A DNA stretch of 64,000 bases from Candidatus Thalassarchaeaceae archaeon (GTDB lineage Archaea; Thermoplasmatota; Poseidoniia; Poseidoniales; Thalassarchaeaceae): assembly GCA_029250605.1 (NCBI GenBank), contig JAQXEZ010000012.1:33762-97761 (forward strand). The letters run 5' to 3'. The translations under genes and the position numbers were made by a program. The notes below the pieces were generated by a model. The model did not search any database, was not told where the DNA came from, and saw only the letters and a list, made by a program, of their open reading frames with translations. Shown here in pieces: positions 24,173 through 32,266 of the stretch (its first letter is position 1; each line of letters starts with the position of its first letter).

Positions 24173-24900
24173 GTGACTCGATGGAGAAGAGGGGTATCCT
24201 CGATCTGCTGGACTTGACCCTGCTTGACTTGAGTGCCAGCGAAGAGGACCTTGCCGAGATCTGCGATCTTGCCAGCAGGCATCGGACGGCAGCAGTCTGC
24301 GTTTTCACCGAGCATGCCGGGTTCGTCAAGGGGCGGATCGACCCCGTTGTTTCGCTGGTCCTGGTTGCAGGCGGGTTCCCACGAGGCAGCGACTCCCCCG
24401 ACGAGATATTCGATGCGGTCAGTGAGGCGGCATCGAAGGGTGCCGATGAGATAGACTGCGTTTTGGAGCCGAATGACGACCCCTCGTTCCCTGGGCATTC
24501 CGAACTAGCCAAGCTCATTGCAATGAGGGAGGCTTCACAGGGGCTAATCCTGAAGGTCATCTTAGAGGCTCCGTTACTAGATGAGAGGCGTTTGAGGGCA
24601 GTTACCAGGATGGCCCTGGCAACCGGGGCCGACTTCGTCAAGTCTTGCACGGGCAAGAGAGGAGGATGCAGTGACGAGGTCGCTGCCATAATGGCGGAGG
24701 AGGTCAGCAGGCACTGCCTTTCATTCGAAGGGAGACCGGGGGTCAAGGTATCGGGCGGGATCTCGAAGAGGGAGGATGCTGAGAGGCTGATTTCCATAGT
24801 AGAGGAGAAAGACGGCTCCATCGCCGGCAAGGGACGCTTGCGCATAGGAGCATCCTCCCTTATGCAAGAGTTGGTCGATGGTGGGCTCGGCAGGAATTGA
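24169..24900 (+). CDS. deoC: Deoxyribose-phosphate aldolase
   Basis: Class I aldolase that splits 2-deoxyribose 5-phosphate into glyceraldehyde 3-phosphate and acetaldehyde. Family segments: LDLTLLDL, AAVCVFTEH, the Asp in GADEIDCVLE, KVILEAPLL, the Schiff-base Lys in DFVKSCTGKRGG, VKVSGGISK, and RIGASSLMQELV at the end. Length of 243 residues is usual. Its last 22 bases lie inside the tRNA-Val gene on the opposite strand, and its TGA stop is the complement of that tRNA's T-loop. Confidence 0.9.
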   Translation: MSDSMEKRGILDLLDLTLLDLSASEEDLAEICDLASRHRTAAVCVFTEHAGFVKGRIDPVVSLVLVAGGFPRGSDSPDEIFDAVSEAASKGADEIDCVLEPNDDPSFPGHSELAKLIAMREASQGLILKVILEAPLLDERRLRAVTRMALATGADFVKSCTGKRGGCSDEVAAIMAEEVSRHCLSFEGRPGVKVSGGISKREDAERLISIVEEKDGSIAGKGRLRIGASSLMQELVDGGLGRN

Positions 24901-24954
24901 ACCTGCGATCTTCGCCATGTGAAGGCGACGTCATAACCCCTAGACCACGAGCCC
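24879..24954 (-). tRNA. tRNA-Val (anticodon CAC)
   Basis: Acceptor GGGCTCG/CGAGCCC, anticodon stem TCGCC/GGCGA with loop TTCACAT (anticodon CAC), T arm GCAGG-TTCAATT-CCTGC, discriminator A and encoded CCA. Its 3' 22 bases overlap the convergent deoC coding region. Confidence 0.94.
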
Positions 24955-25067
24955 GGCCAATTTGCCAGCAATCTCCTGCGGATAAGATTGGTGACAGGTC
25001 GGCATCATATCCCCGCCGGTGTCAAAAGAGGCAGAGGGCTCGGAAACCCGTGGCAGAGGGCATCGAT

Positions 25068-26498
25068 ATGGGGGTTTTGCGCGAGCAAGACACCTGGAAA
25101 GCATTCGGAATCGGCGTCGTCCTTTTCTGCATGATTGCCTATGCATCGCTATCGATTTTCGGAGTCTCGTCTTCGCTTTACGGAGTATCTGATGATGCTG
25201 AGCTTGTTCCTGACTTCGAGGTGATGACCATGAACAGGACTGGAATTGACGATTCCATTGCTGACGATGGAGGGATGGTCAAGCTCTCCGAACTGAGGGG
25301 GAGTGTGGTCATCCTCGACTTCACCGCAGTTGACTGCGCCAACTGCCACTACGTACAGGGGCACATCGAGGATAGTCTCGACTCGTGGCAGGACTCTGGC
25401 CCCGGGTACCCAGTCGTGGTGTTATCAATCGGATCTTGGTACGGATACGAGTCATTCGAATGGATCAACGAGACGTTCGGAGATCCTGTCTCGGACAAAC
25501 ACATGCGTTGGCCACTGGCAAACGGTGCCACTGACTCGGTACTCCTGGATAACGGTGCCAGGGGAGACCTAGTGGAGCACTTTGCGGCTCAAAACCTCCC
25601 GATCGTGTACGTGATCGACCATGAGGGTTACGTGGTGGCAAAGGAGGGCACTGGGACGCCTCTGGATGGGTGGTCGTCATTCGACAGGGCCGTTGACAGG
25701 GCGATCGAGGGGGATGCGGAGAGCCTTCGATTCGGCATCGAGAAGGCAGACAGGTCATTCTCTGGGGTCTTCGTAATCGGACTCTTCCTTGGCGTCCTTG
25801 TCTACTTCTCGCCCTGCGCGTTCCCGGTTCTACCATCCTACATCAGCTACTGCCTTAGCCTCGGGGTGAGGGAGGACGAGCTCCGAGAGGCGGGGAAGCT
25901 GGAGGGTGCTGCACCTAGTGCCCTTGAGGTGGGTGCATTCGCGGCTCTGGGCCAACTGACATTCTTTGGTTTAGTGGGAGTCGTGATCTTCGGTCTTGAT
26001 GGTTTTCTGAACCTGTCCGGAGTCCTACATGACATTGCAGTGGGAATCGCCCTCCTCCTAGTTCTGCTAGGGGCATTGATGCTCATGGGGTGGACAACGC
26101 ACGTGCTGTCACGGGTCCAAGGGATGCTGGACAGGCACATGACCACGGAGGATGACGAGCGTTTCACCCCCCGGAAGAACATGTACCTGTGGGGGATCGG
26201 CTACAGCGCTGCTTCGGTGGACTGCACCGCGGCTGCGGTTTTCCCATTCGTGGCATGGCTGGCAGTGGTTGGCGAGGGCGCACTTGTGATGGGGATGGGT
26301 GGGCTGATGATATCCGTCTCACTACTGATGATTGGGGTGACTGCCATGGTTGGGATGGGCAGGGGGGCTCTGATCGACTCCCTGAGGAGGCACTCGGCTA
26401 TCGTGAAGGCTACGGGATCTTGGATGATGATGTTCGCCGGCATAGGTCTCTTCGCCTACCTTACCCAACCGGATGTTGTAGCCGGAATACTGGGCTAG
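25068..26498 (+). CDS. Thioredoxin-like domain fused to CcdA/DsbD membrane domain
   Basis: A 476-residue fusion. An N-terminal membrane helix (about 12-32) anchors an outside thioredoxin-like domain with VDCANCHYV (CxxC at about 90 and 93) and the cis-Pro region NLPIVYVID. From about 225 on it is a CcdA-like multi-helix domain; the two redox Cys are in FSPCAFPVLPSY and SVDCTAAAVFPF. Such an arrangement carries electrons from cytoplasmic thioredoxin across the membrane to the attached outer thioredoxin domain. The ATG at 25068 is used because upstream in-frame sequence overlaps tRNA-Val. Its stop overlaps the convergent kinase-like gene by four bases. The large surface protein at 43.9-47.1 kb, with its own CxxC domain, is a possible partner. 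Confidence 0.88.
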   Translation: MGVLREQDTWKAFGIGVVLFCMIAYASLSIFGVSSSLYGVSDDAELVPDFEVMTMNRTGIDDSIADDGGMVKLSELRGSVVILDFTAVDCANCHYVQGHIEDSLDSWQDSGPGYPVVVLSIGSWYGYESFEWINETFGDPVSDKHMRWPLANGATDSVLLDNGARGDLVEHFAAQNLPIVYVIDHEGYVVAKEGTGTPLDGWSSFDRAVDRAIEGDAESLRFGIEKADRSFSGVFVIGLFLGVLVYFSPCAFPVLPSYISYCLSLGVREDELREAGKLEGAAPSALEVGAFAALGQLTFFGLVGVVIFGLDGFLNLSGVLHDIAVGIALLLVLLGALMLMGWTTHVLSRVQGMLDRHMTTEDDERFTPRKNMYLWGIGYSAASVDCTAAAVFPFVAWLAVVGEGALVMGMGGLMISVSLLMIGVTAMVGMGRGALIDSLRRHSAIVKATGSWMMMFAGIGLFAYLTQPDVVAGILG

Positions 26499-27169
26499 TT
26501 GCCACCTATCGGCTGTAGCATATGCTCCACAACAGGTCTGACTGAATCCCATATCTTGTCATGGACCTCTTCGACAGTGTGCCTAGTGGGGATGAGCGTC
26601 GCACTGGCCTTCTTTCCGGCCTTCTGGAATTCCTGCCTCAGGATCTTCTGGTACTGGAGGAAGGAAGAAGTGATGGAGGTTGATAGCGCTAGGTCCATTC
26701 CGGACTCAAAGTGATTCAGTGCCTCCAATCGCTCTCCGAACATGATTCGGTTCAGGAGTCTCCTAGGACCTGCATGTAGGACTATCATGGCATCTGGATC
26801 TGGAGTGTTCGCGTAGAGCGATTCGATCCAGTCCCCGTCGCCGCCCCTGACCTCCTCCCTGATTCTGGGGGTGAGCGTGTAGCGATCGGCGATGACCACG
26901 AATCCGGCACCTAGCAGAGGCTCGGCCTCATGCTTGATCTGATCATGCAAATCGGTGGCGTAGAGAAGGGACCGAGTACGCCAGTTTAGCTGATGGATGT
27001 CCGCGGTGCGAGACTTGACTAGGGGGCCCATCAAGTCGGAGCGAGCCAGCCCGATTGTGTGGGTGGCAATCCCATTAGCCTTCAGCCTGGCAGATAGAAG
27101 GCGGGCATGGAGGGTCCTACCTACGTGGTCGGGGCCCTCGATTACAATCAGCTTGCCCGCGTGACTCAC
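26495..27169 (-). CDS. Thymidylate kinase-like protein with altered P-loop
   Basis: A 224-residue P-loop protein clearly related to the gene before it. The Walker A is GPDHVGRT, with Arg where nucleoside-monophosphate kinases have the catalytic Lys. The DR-Y motif (IADRYTLTPRIREEV) and TIGLARSD region are kept. Loss of the P-loop Lys usually abolishes phosphoryl transfer, so this copy may be regulatory or have changed substrate; Lys-to-Arg sometimes retains weak nucleotide binding. The GTG start overlaps the upstream kinase stop (GTGA). Possible role: partner of the adjacent kinase in a heterodimer. Confidence 0.75.
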   Translation of the reverse strand: MSHAGKLIVIEGPDHVGRTLHARLLSARLKANGIATHTIGLARSDLMGPLVKSRTADIHQLNWRTRSLLYATDLHDQIKHEAEPLLGAGFVVIADRYTLTPRIREEVRGGDGDWIESLYANTPDPDAMIVLHAGPRRLLNRIMFGERLEALNHFESGMDLALSTSITSSFLQYQKILRQEFQKAGKKASATLIPTRHTVEEVHDKIWDSVRPVVEHMLQPIGGN

Positions 27170-27903
27170 TTTCCACCCCCTCCCGAGTATGTGAGCCAGT
27201 CAATGTCTGATTCACTCAGGTTCTGAGCAAGCCTGTCGGACTGATCAATTACCTGCGTAGATGAGAGGTCGATGTGCTTGTCGAATGCTTCCCTGACTCT
27301 GGACTGTACCTCTGCGACCGACCCCTGAGCGTCCAGGCGTACGATTCTACCTTCTTCGACTAGTGCTGAGTATATCTCAGAGACCTTTCCTTGAAAAATC
27401 CTGTATGACTCGAAGGGGTCGGTGGTCCATCCCATGTCCATCCCTGCTTCGTAGAACTTCAGCTTGGGCCTACCCTTGGCTATACGATCGAAACTGACAT
27501 CGACGGGGACGTCGAAGTACAGAGTTAGGTCTGGCTCCCTGGCGAATGAGTAAGTGTCCTCGATAATGCCCCTGGACACGTCTCGAGAGCCATCCCTAGC
27601 CATAGCTGTGTACTTGTAACGGTCACAAATTACGATGCCCCCTATCTCCAGGACCGGTTCAATCTGCTGGGCCCATCTGTCGGCGAAGTCGGCTGCGTGG
27701 ATCATGTGGAATGTGATGGGCAGGAGGCGTCGGGTGTTCTTTCCTACCTTAGTGGCCTCCTTCACGATCTTGCTGGAGTTCCACTCGGTATGGAAAACGG
27801 GCAACCCCTTGGCTCGGAGCCAGTGGTAGAGTAGCTTGGCTTGGGTGCTCTTTCCCGAACCGTCCATCCCCTCAACTGCAATCAGGAATCCCTTTTTTGC
27901 CAA
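27166..27903 (-). CDS. tmk: Thymidylate kinase (dTMP kinase)-like
   Basis: A 245-residue P-loop kinase: Walker A EGMDGSGKSTQ, DRYKYTAMARDG (DR-Y motif and LID-proximal Arg), and EPDLTLYFDVPVDVSFDRI matching the Walker B-like strand and following helix of TMPK. It would phosphorylate dTMP to dTDP. Usual length is about 210; the last 35 residues are extra. The only upstream start is TTG at 27903, preceded by GGTGAT. It is the first gene of a two-gene operon with its degenerate paralogue. Confidence 0.82.
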   Translation of the reverse strand: MAKKGFLIAVEGMDGSGKSTQAKLLYHWLRAKGLPVFHTEWNSSKIVKEATKVGKNTRRLLPITFHMIHAADFADRWAQQIEPVLEIGGIVICDRYKYTAMARDGSRDVSRGIIEDTYSFAREPDLTLYFDVPVDVSFDRIAKGRPKLKFYEAGMDMGWTTDPFESYRIFQGKVSEIYSALVEEGRIVRLDAQGSVAEVQSRVREAFDKHIDLSSTQVIDQSDRLAQNLSESDIDWLTYSGGGGK

Positions 27904-27986
27904 CCAATCACCATCCCTAAAATTACGCCTTGGCGCGGTTTTGGGAATAGGAAGAGACGTATTAGAGTGTGGTTGGGCGTGATTGC

Positions 27987-28211
27987 CTAATTATCCCCAG
28001 GACCACCAGCCATGTTATGCGCAACTAGGCCGTAGAGCGCTAGTCCCGATAGCAGAGCAAGGGGCTCCTTCATTGCGCCCATTTCTGAGCTAGATGGGAG
28101 TAACCCTGCCTCTTGTGCCCATGGTAGTACGACGAACATTATGCCAAAGGCAGATAGGACAAGCCATAGCACGAAGAGTCGTTCTCTTGTCTCGGCATTG
28201 ATTATTGTCAT
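27987..28211 (-). CDS. Small two-helix membrane protein
   Basis: About 74 residues from the ATG at 28211 (MTIINAETRERLFVLW), with hydrophobic segments LFVLWLVLSAFGIMFVVLPW and LALLSGLALYGLVAH. A longer start at 28253 is possible but adds a hydrophobic stretch without clear signals. No family recognised. It lies 51 bases after the phosphate-regulator gene on the same strand, and may be co-transcribed with it. Confidence 0.55.
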   Translation of the reverse strand: MTIINAETRERLFVLWLVLSAFGIMFVVLPWAQEAGLLPSSSEMGAMKEPLALLSGLALYGLVAHNMAGGPGDN

Positions 28212-28262
28212 CCTACAAATAACAGGGAAAAATAGAGCTGTAAGGTTTGTCAAAATAAATTC

Positions 28263-29300
28263 TCAGAATCTTCTGATGGAGTCGTATGCTAACATGTTTA
28301 GAAGAATCTCTCCGAAATCTCTTGCATATGCGCATAGTCTTCGAGTTGATTCGGATAACCTATCCTCGAAGAGAAGGGGTGCTGCCTTGCGCTTTCCTGA
28401 CCAGAGGCCCTCCTCGTGCTTCTCTAGTTCTAGTTGGGCAGCTTTGAGTGAGTTTCGAGCAGCCTCTATCTGATGGGCATCCCTCCCCCTGAGGTTAATC
28501 ATTAGAGATTTGATTGAATCGAGCCAAATAGGGAGAATCGATAGTGGCATTTCTTGAGACGATAGTTTTGGAATCGAATCTGCATCTAATGTTAATTTGG
28601 CCATCTGATTGGCATGATCCATCATCCTCTCCAATGATCGGGCTAGGTTTGCATGCTCGACCCCCTGCTTGCGACTAAGGCCAAGCGACTTTACAATCTG
28701 AGATGAAGAGAGCATTGACCCCACTTGCCTCTCGATGAGATACTGTAGGCCGTCGACTTCTCTCTCACGCTCTTCGTGATCGGATATCATCTCCTCATCT
28801 CCACCTCTCAAAACTTCCAATATGTCCCTGACAAGAGAAGAAAGTAGGAGATACATCCTGTTTAGACTGGAGTGCAACGGAAGTTCCCCTGCATTCAGGA
28901 GGCTGATGAGCCGGGCGCTGGAGTCATCCTGCTCACCAATCTCGAAACCGCGTGTTGAACGCAGGAAGCGCCTGATTACGCTACGAGTATGTCTGCCCAA
29001 TAGACTATCGCTAGTGACAAGGATCCCTTGAACTCCCGAGATATATGCCCCCATTAGATGGTCATATAGTGCCCCCTCTGGAAGGTGATCAATTTGGATG
29101 ATGATCTCAGTATTGCCCTCTCCTACATCATCCAAAGGAGAGAGCATCAATTCGCCACTTGTCCTCCAATCAACACGGATGCTATCGCGGGCGGAGAGAT
29201 TGTTTGCATTCACCCACGGCTTAGGTAGGCTCAGGGTGAATGTTGCCCCTCCTGTTAGCTGCAGTCTACGTACATCATTTTCCCCGGGTCCAATGGGCAT
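28263..29300 (-). CDS. AbrB-PhoU phosphate uptake regulator
   Basis: A 345-residue archaeal regulator combining an N-terminal SpoVT/AbrB-like DNA-binding domain (about 1-50: RRLQLTGGATFTLSLPKPWV) with two helical PhoU-like units (about 130-345), visible as amphipathic helices with E/D-x-x-x-D motifs such as HEEREREVDGLQYLIERQ. Proteins of this type control phosphate transporters in archaea. The gene diverges from the PiT transporter across only 59 bases, so the two promoters overlap and autoregulation is likely. Confidence 0.85.
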   Translation of the reverse strand: MPIGPGENDVRRLQLTGGATFTLSLPKPWVNANNLSARDSIRVDWRTSGELMLSPLDDVGEGNTEIIIQIDHLPEGALYDHLMGAYISGVQGILVTSDSLLGRHTRSVIRRFLRSTRGFEIGEQDDSSARLISLLNAGELPLHSSLNRMYLLLSSLVRDILEVLRGGDEEMISDHEEREREVDGLQYLIERQVGSMLSSSQIVKSLGLSRKQGVEHANLARSLERMMDHANQMAKLTLDADSIPKLSSQEMPLSILPIWLDSIKSLMINLRGRDAHQIEAARNSLKAAQLELEKHEEGLWSGKRKAAPLLFEDRLSESTRRLCAYARDFGEILLNMLAYDSIRRF

Positions 29301-29312
29301 GATGTTGCGAAT

Positions 29313-29333
29313 CTAATTATTAATATATAGATT
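29313..29333. promoter_or_regulatory. Shared TATA region between phosphate regulator and PiT
   Basis: The sequence taattattaatatatagatta lies about 20-30 bases before the regulator ATG on the minus strand and 30-40 bases before the PiT GTG on the plus strand. It can serve as a TATA box in both directions, so one bound factor could affect both genes. Inferred from spacing and composition. Confidence 0.45.
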
Positions 29334-29359
29334 ACCGGAGTTCTCTATCAAATACCCCA

Positions 29360-31501
29360 GTGGAATCGGAAGTTATTGTGGAACTGACCGGATTGATGTG
29401 GTTGGTACTGTTTGTCTCATTGGCTGTTTGTGCATACATGGCATGGAACATCGGTGCCAACGACGTTGCAAATGCAATGGGGACTTCGGTCGGATCTCGT
29501 GCTTTGACTCTAAAGCAAGCGGTAATTATCGCAGCAATTTTCGAGTTTGCGGGAGCGATGATTGCAGGTGATGCAGTCACGGACACAGTTCGAAAGGGAA
29601 TATTGGTTGTCGACTTCGATGATCGTGAGATGGTTGATGCGATGTCTGATGATCTAATGTACGGATTCATTGCTGCTATGATGGCAGCTGCCCTGTGGCT
29701 CACCACTGCGACAAGATACGGCCTTCCCGTATCCACTACCCATAGCATAATTGGTGGGATTGTCGGAATTGGCCTAGTTCTAGAGGTTCAACATGATACG
29801 TCTCTAATTGACTGGGACGTGGTCGAAAAGGTTGCATTGTCTTGGGTGGCCAGCCCGGTGATGGGGGGTCTATTCGCTTTCTTCACTTTCTGGATTATTC
29901 GTGAGACTATTCTCGAAGCCCCCGAACCGGAGGCCAGAGCCCGTTGGATGGCGCCAATTCTGGCAATTCCTACGTTCTTTGTCCTTGGGCTAGCGCTCCA
30001 GTTCAAGGCCCTTAAGGGCCTGTTCAAGAGACTCGATAGATCTGGTTTCCTCGAAAAGGAAGACTGGTTGCCGGCTCCCGAGGCGGGGGTCTGGAACCCA
30101 ATGGAAGCCAATGCTTGGTTTCCGATAAACAGCCTCATCCTCGCAATGGTCGTTTCCATCATCGCTTCTGTGGCTCTAGCATATGTTCTGAGGAACTACG
30201 ACTTCAAGGGCGAGAAGGACGGCTTCTATGGCGTCGAGAGGATTTTCGTATGGTTACAAGTCATCGCAGCGGCCTACGTCGCCTTCGCCCACGGGGCTAA
30301 TGACAGGTCCAATGCAATCGGCCCGATGGCTGCTGTTTGGGATGTTTTGAAACACGGAACATTAGACTCGGAAGTTGCCGTGCCAACCTGGTTGGTACTC
30401 CTTGGAAGCGCGGGCATAGTGATTGGCGTGGTAACATGGGGTTGGAGGGTGATGGAGACAATCGGGAGTAAAATCACCGACATCACTCCCACTCGCGGTT
30501 TCGCCGCGACTTTCGGGGGCGCTACGACCGTCCTAATCTTCTCAATGCCCTTCCTAGCCGTACCAGTTTCCACTACTCACACACTAGTCGGAGCCGTGGT
30601 CGGAGTTGGTCTGGCGGGTGGTGCCAAAGCTGTAGACTTCAGAGTGTTCGGCAAGATCATCGCCTCTTGGTTGGCGAGCCTGCCTGCTGCAGGATTTGGC
30701 TCGATTGTGTTCTATGTCGCTGTCGGTTCTGATCCCATCAAGTTGCTCATCGTCATACCAACCGCACTTGGAGTGGTTGGATACGTGATTTGGAATACGC
30801 GTGATGGCGAAATTTTCGTGGAAGATGCATTGTCTGATGCAGGCAGTGTGGATGGTAATGCCCCCACACACTTCGAACTCTTCCACGCCCATGCTCTGGC
30901 TGTCGAAAAGACCGTTGAGCACATGCTAACTGCTGTGAGTGCTGCTGCAGATGGGGAGGACCCGAGTAAGCACATCACGGCCACCGTCGAAGCAGAGCTC
31001 CGGGCTGATGAAGTGAAGAACGATATCCGAAAGAGAATAGGGGCCGGGCAAATATCGGCCCTCCAGGGCAGGGATGAGTTACTCCGTATGCTATCGAGGC
31101 AAGATAGGATTGCGGACTATGCACAGAACGTTGCGGAGCAGTTATCGTTCAGAGAGTTGTTCACTGATGGAGAGGCTAGGAAGATGCTCAAGGATATGGC
31201 GGGAGCCGTTTCCAAGACCACATCACTCTACGAGGATGCGGTTTCCCAGCTAAAGGAAGTTGCACTATCGGGATATACAAAAGCAGGCAGGGAACGTCTT
31301 GGAGAGTTAATCGACGAGGTGAACCTTGCGGAGCATGAGGCCGACCTAGTGGAAAGTAGGGCAGCAGCATACGTGTTCAGTCACGGAGATGATGCCCCCT
31401 TGGCTGCGATGCACATGTACCGAGTCCTACAGAGGATGGATGACGTGGCTAATGCATGTGAAAAGGCGGCTAACGCCCTGCTGTCGATAGTCTACAACTA
31501 G
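29360..31501 (+). CDS. pitA: PiT phosphate permease fused to a C-terminal PhoU-like (DUF47) domain
   Basis: Phosphate transporter of 713 residues. The duplicated PiT signatures are GANDVANAMGTSVGS near the N-terminus and HGANDRSNAIGP in the second half, each followed by a VSTTH motif; about ten or more membrane helices lie between and around them. From about 490 to the end is a soluble helical domain (HFELFHAHALAVEKTVEHMLTAV..., DEVNLAEHEADLVESRAAAYVF) with the PhoU/DUF47 look. In most genomes the DUF47 chaperone is a separate gene beside pit; here it is fused. GTG start at 29360. The stop overlaps the convergent PAP2 gene by four bases. Confidence 0.92.
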   Translation: MESEVIVELTGLMWLVLFVSLAVCAYMAWNIGANDVANAMGTSVGSRALTLKQAVIIAAIFEFAGAMIAGDAVTDTVRKGILVVDFDDREMVDAMSDDLMYGFIAAMMAAALWLTTATRYGLPVSTTHSIIGGIVGIGLVLEVQHDTSLIDWDVVEKVALSWVASPVMGGLFAFFTFWIIRETILEAPEPEARARWMAPILAIPTFFVLGLALQFKALKGLFKRLDRSGFLEKEDWLPAPEAGVWNPMEANAWFPINSLILAMVVSIIASVALAYVLRNYDFKGEKDGFYGVERIFVWLQVIAAAYVAFAHGANDRSNAIGPMAAVWDVLKHGTLDSEVAVPTWLVLLGSAGIVIGVVTWGWRVMETIGSKITDITPTRGFAATFGGATTVLIFSMPFLAVPVSTTHTLVGAVVGVGLAGGAKAVDFRVFGKIIASWLASLPAAGFGSIVFYVAVGSDPIKLLIVIPTALGVVGYVIWNTRDGEIFVEDALSDAGSVDGNAPTHFELFHAHALAVEKTVEHMLTAVSAAADGEDPSKHITATVEAELRADEVKNDIRKRIGAGQISALQGRDELLRMLSRQDRIADYAQNVAEQLSFRELFTDGEARKMLKDMAGAVSKTTSLYEDAVSQLKEVALSGYTKAGRERLGELIDEVNLAEHEADLVESRAAAYVFSHGDDAPLAAMHMYRVLQRMDDVANACEKAANALLSIVYN

Positions 31502-32262
31502 TCTGCCCAACCGCATTCCTCGGCGAACGCCGATGGTCCCATAGACCCGACCTCGTCGAGTGTCCTCTTGGTCGCGACCCATGCTAATTGCGCGACGGCT
31601 ATGCCTGTGAATAAATCGAACAGGTAGTGCTGCTTAGTCGTCAGAATGCTAATGCAGAGTAGCACCCATTCCAACCACAGTATGACTAGGAAGGCCTGCC
31701 ACGCCCTGGACTCCTGCATTTTCCTGGAAGCCCATACTGTCATCAATCGAGCGAGCAGGTAGGAGTGAACGATGTGTAAGCTAGGCCATGCATTCCACGG
31801 ATTGTCTGAGAAGTGAATGAACTCGAACAGAATCAGTTCCCAGCCACTAAGAGAGTCCCAGTCTATCTGGTCACGGAGGTCTATCTCCGCTGGAAGGACC
31901 AGGAATATGGTGCAGCAGAAGGCAGTGACCATGATCAGCGTCTGCATCCCCACAGCCAGCTCGGCACGGCCCCAATCGTCCCTCGGGCAGAGGATCAGTG
32001 TCGCTGGGTAGAACATGTACAGAAGCGTGTATGGGAGTATCATCCAGTTCACGACTGGGAACTCCCTGTCAATTTCGATCTCGGGGTCCCACACGGTGTC
32101 TAGGAACATGCTGGCGATGTTGTTGGTAGAGAAGTAAGGGACCGCCACTAATAGCAGGCCGAGCACGAAGACCTCGAGAGGGAACCATGCACCACCGAGT
32201 CGCTCCCTCCGTGACCATGGTCCGGCCCAGAAGCGCTTCCAAGGCCTAAGAGGCGTGACCAT
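31498..32262 (-). CDS. PAP2-family membrane phosphatase
   Basis: A 254-residue membrane protein with about six helices and the PAP2 active-site pattern: PSLHIVHSY (motif 2 Ser-x-His) and TTKQHYLFDLFTGI (motif 3 His and Asp). The first motif (K-x6-R-P) is weak. PAP2 enzymes dephosphorylate lipid phosphates or other phosphoesters at the membrane. It starts four bases after the symporter gene that carries a TPP riboswitch, so it is likely on the same mRNA and could remove phosphate from thiamine phosphates or precursors before uptake (inference). Confidence 0.78.
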   Translation of the reverse strand: MVTPLRPWKRFWAGPWSRRERLGGAWFPLEVFVLGLLLVAVPYFSTNNIASMFLDTVWDPEIEIDREFPVVNWMILPYTLLYMFYPATLILCPRDDWGRAELAVGMQTLIMVTAFCCTIFLVLPAEIDLRDQIDWDSLSGWELILFEFIHFSDNPWNAWPSLHIVHSYLLARLMTVWASRKMQESRAWQAFLVILWLEWVLLCISILTTKQHYLFDLFTGIAVAQLAWVATKRTLDEVGSMGPSAFAEECGWAD

Positions 32263-32266
32263 GGTG

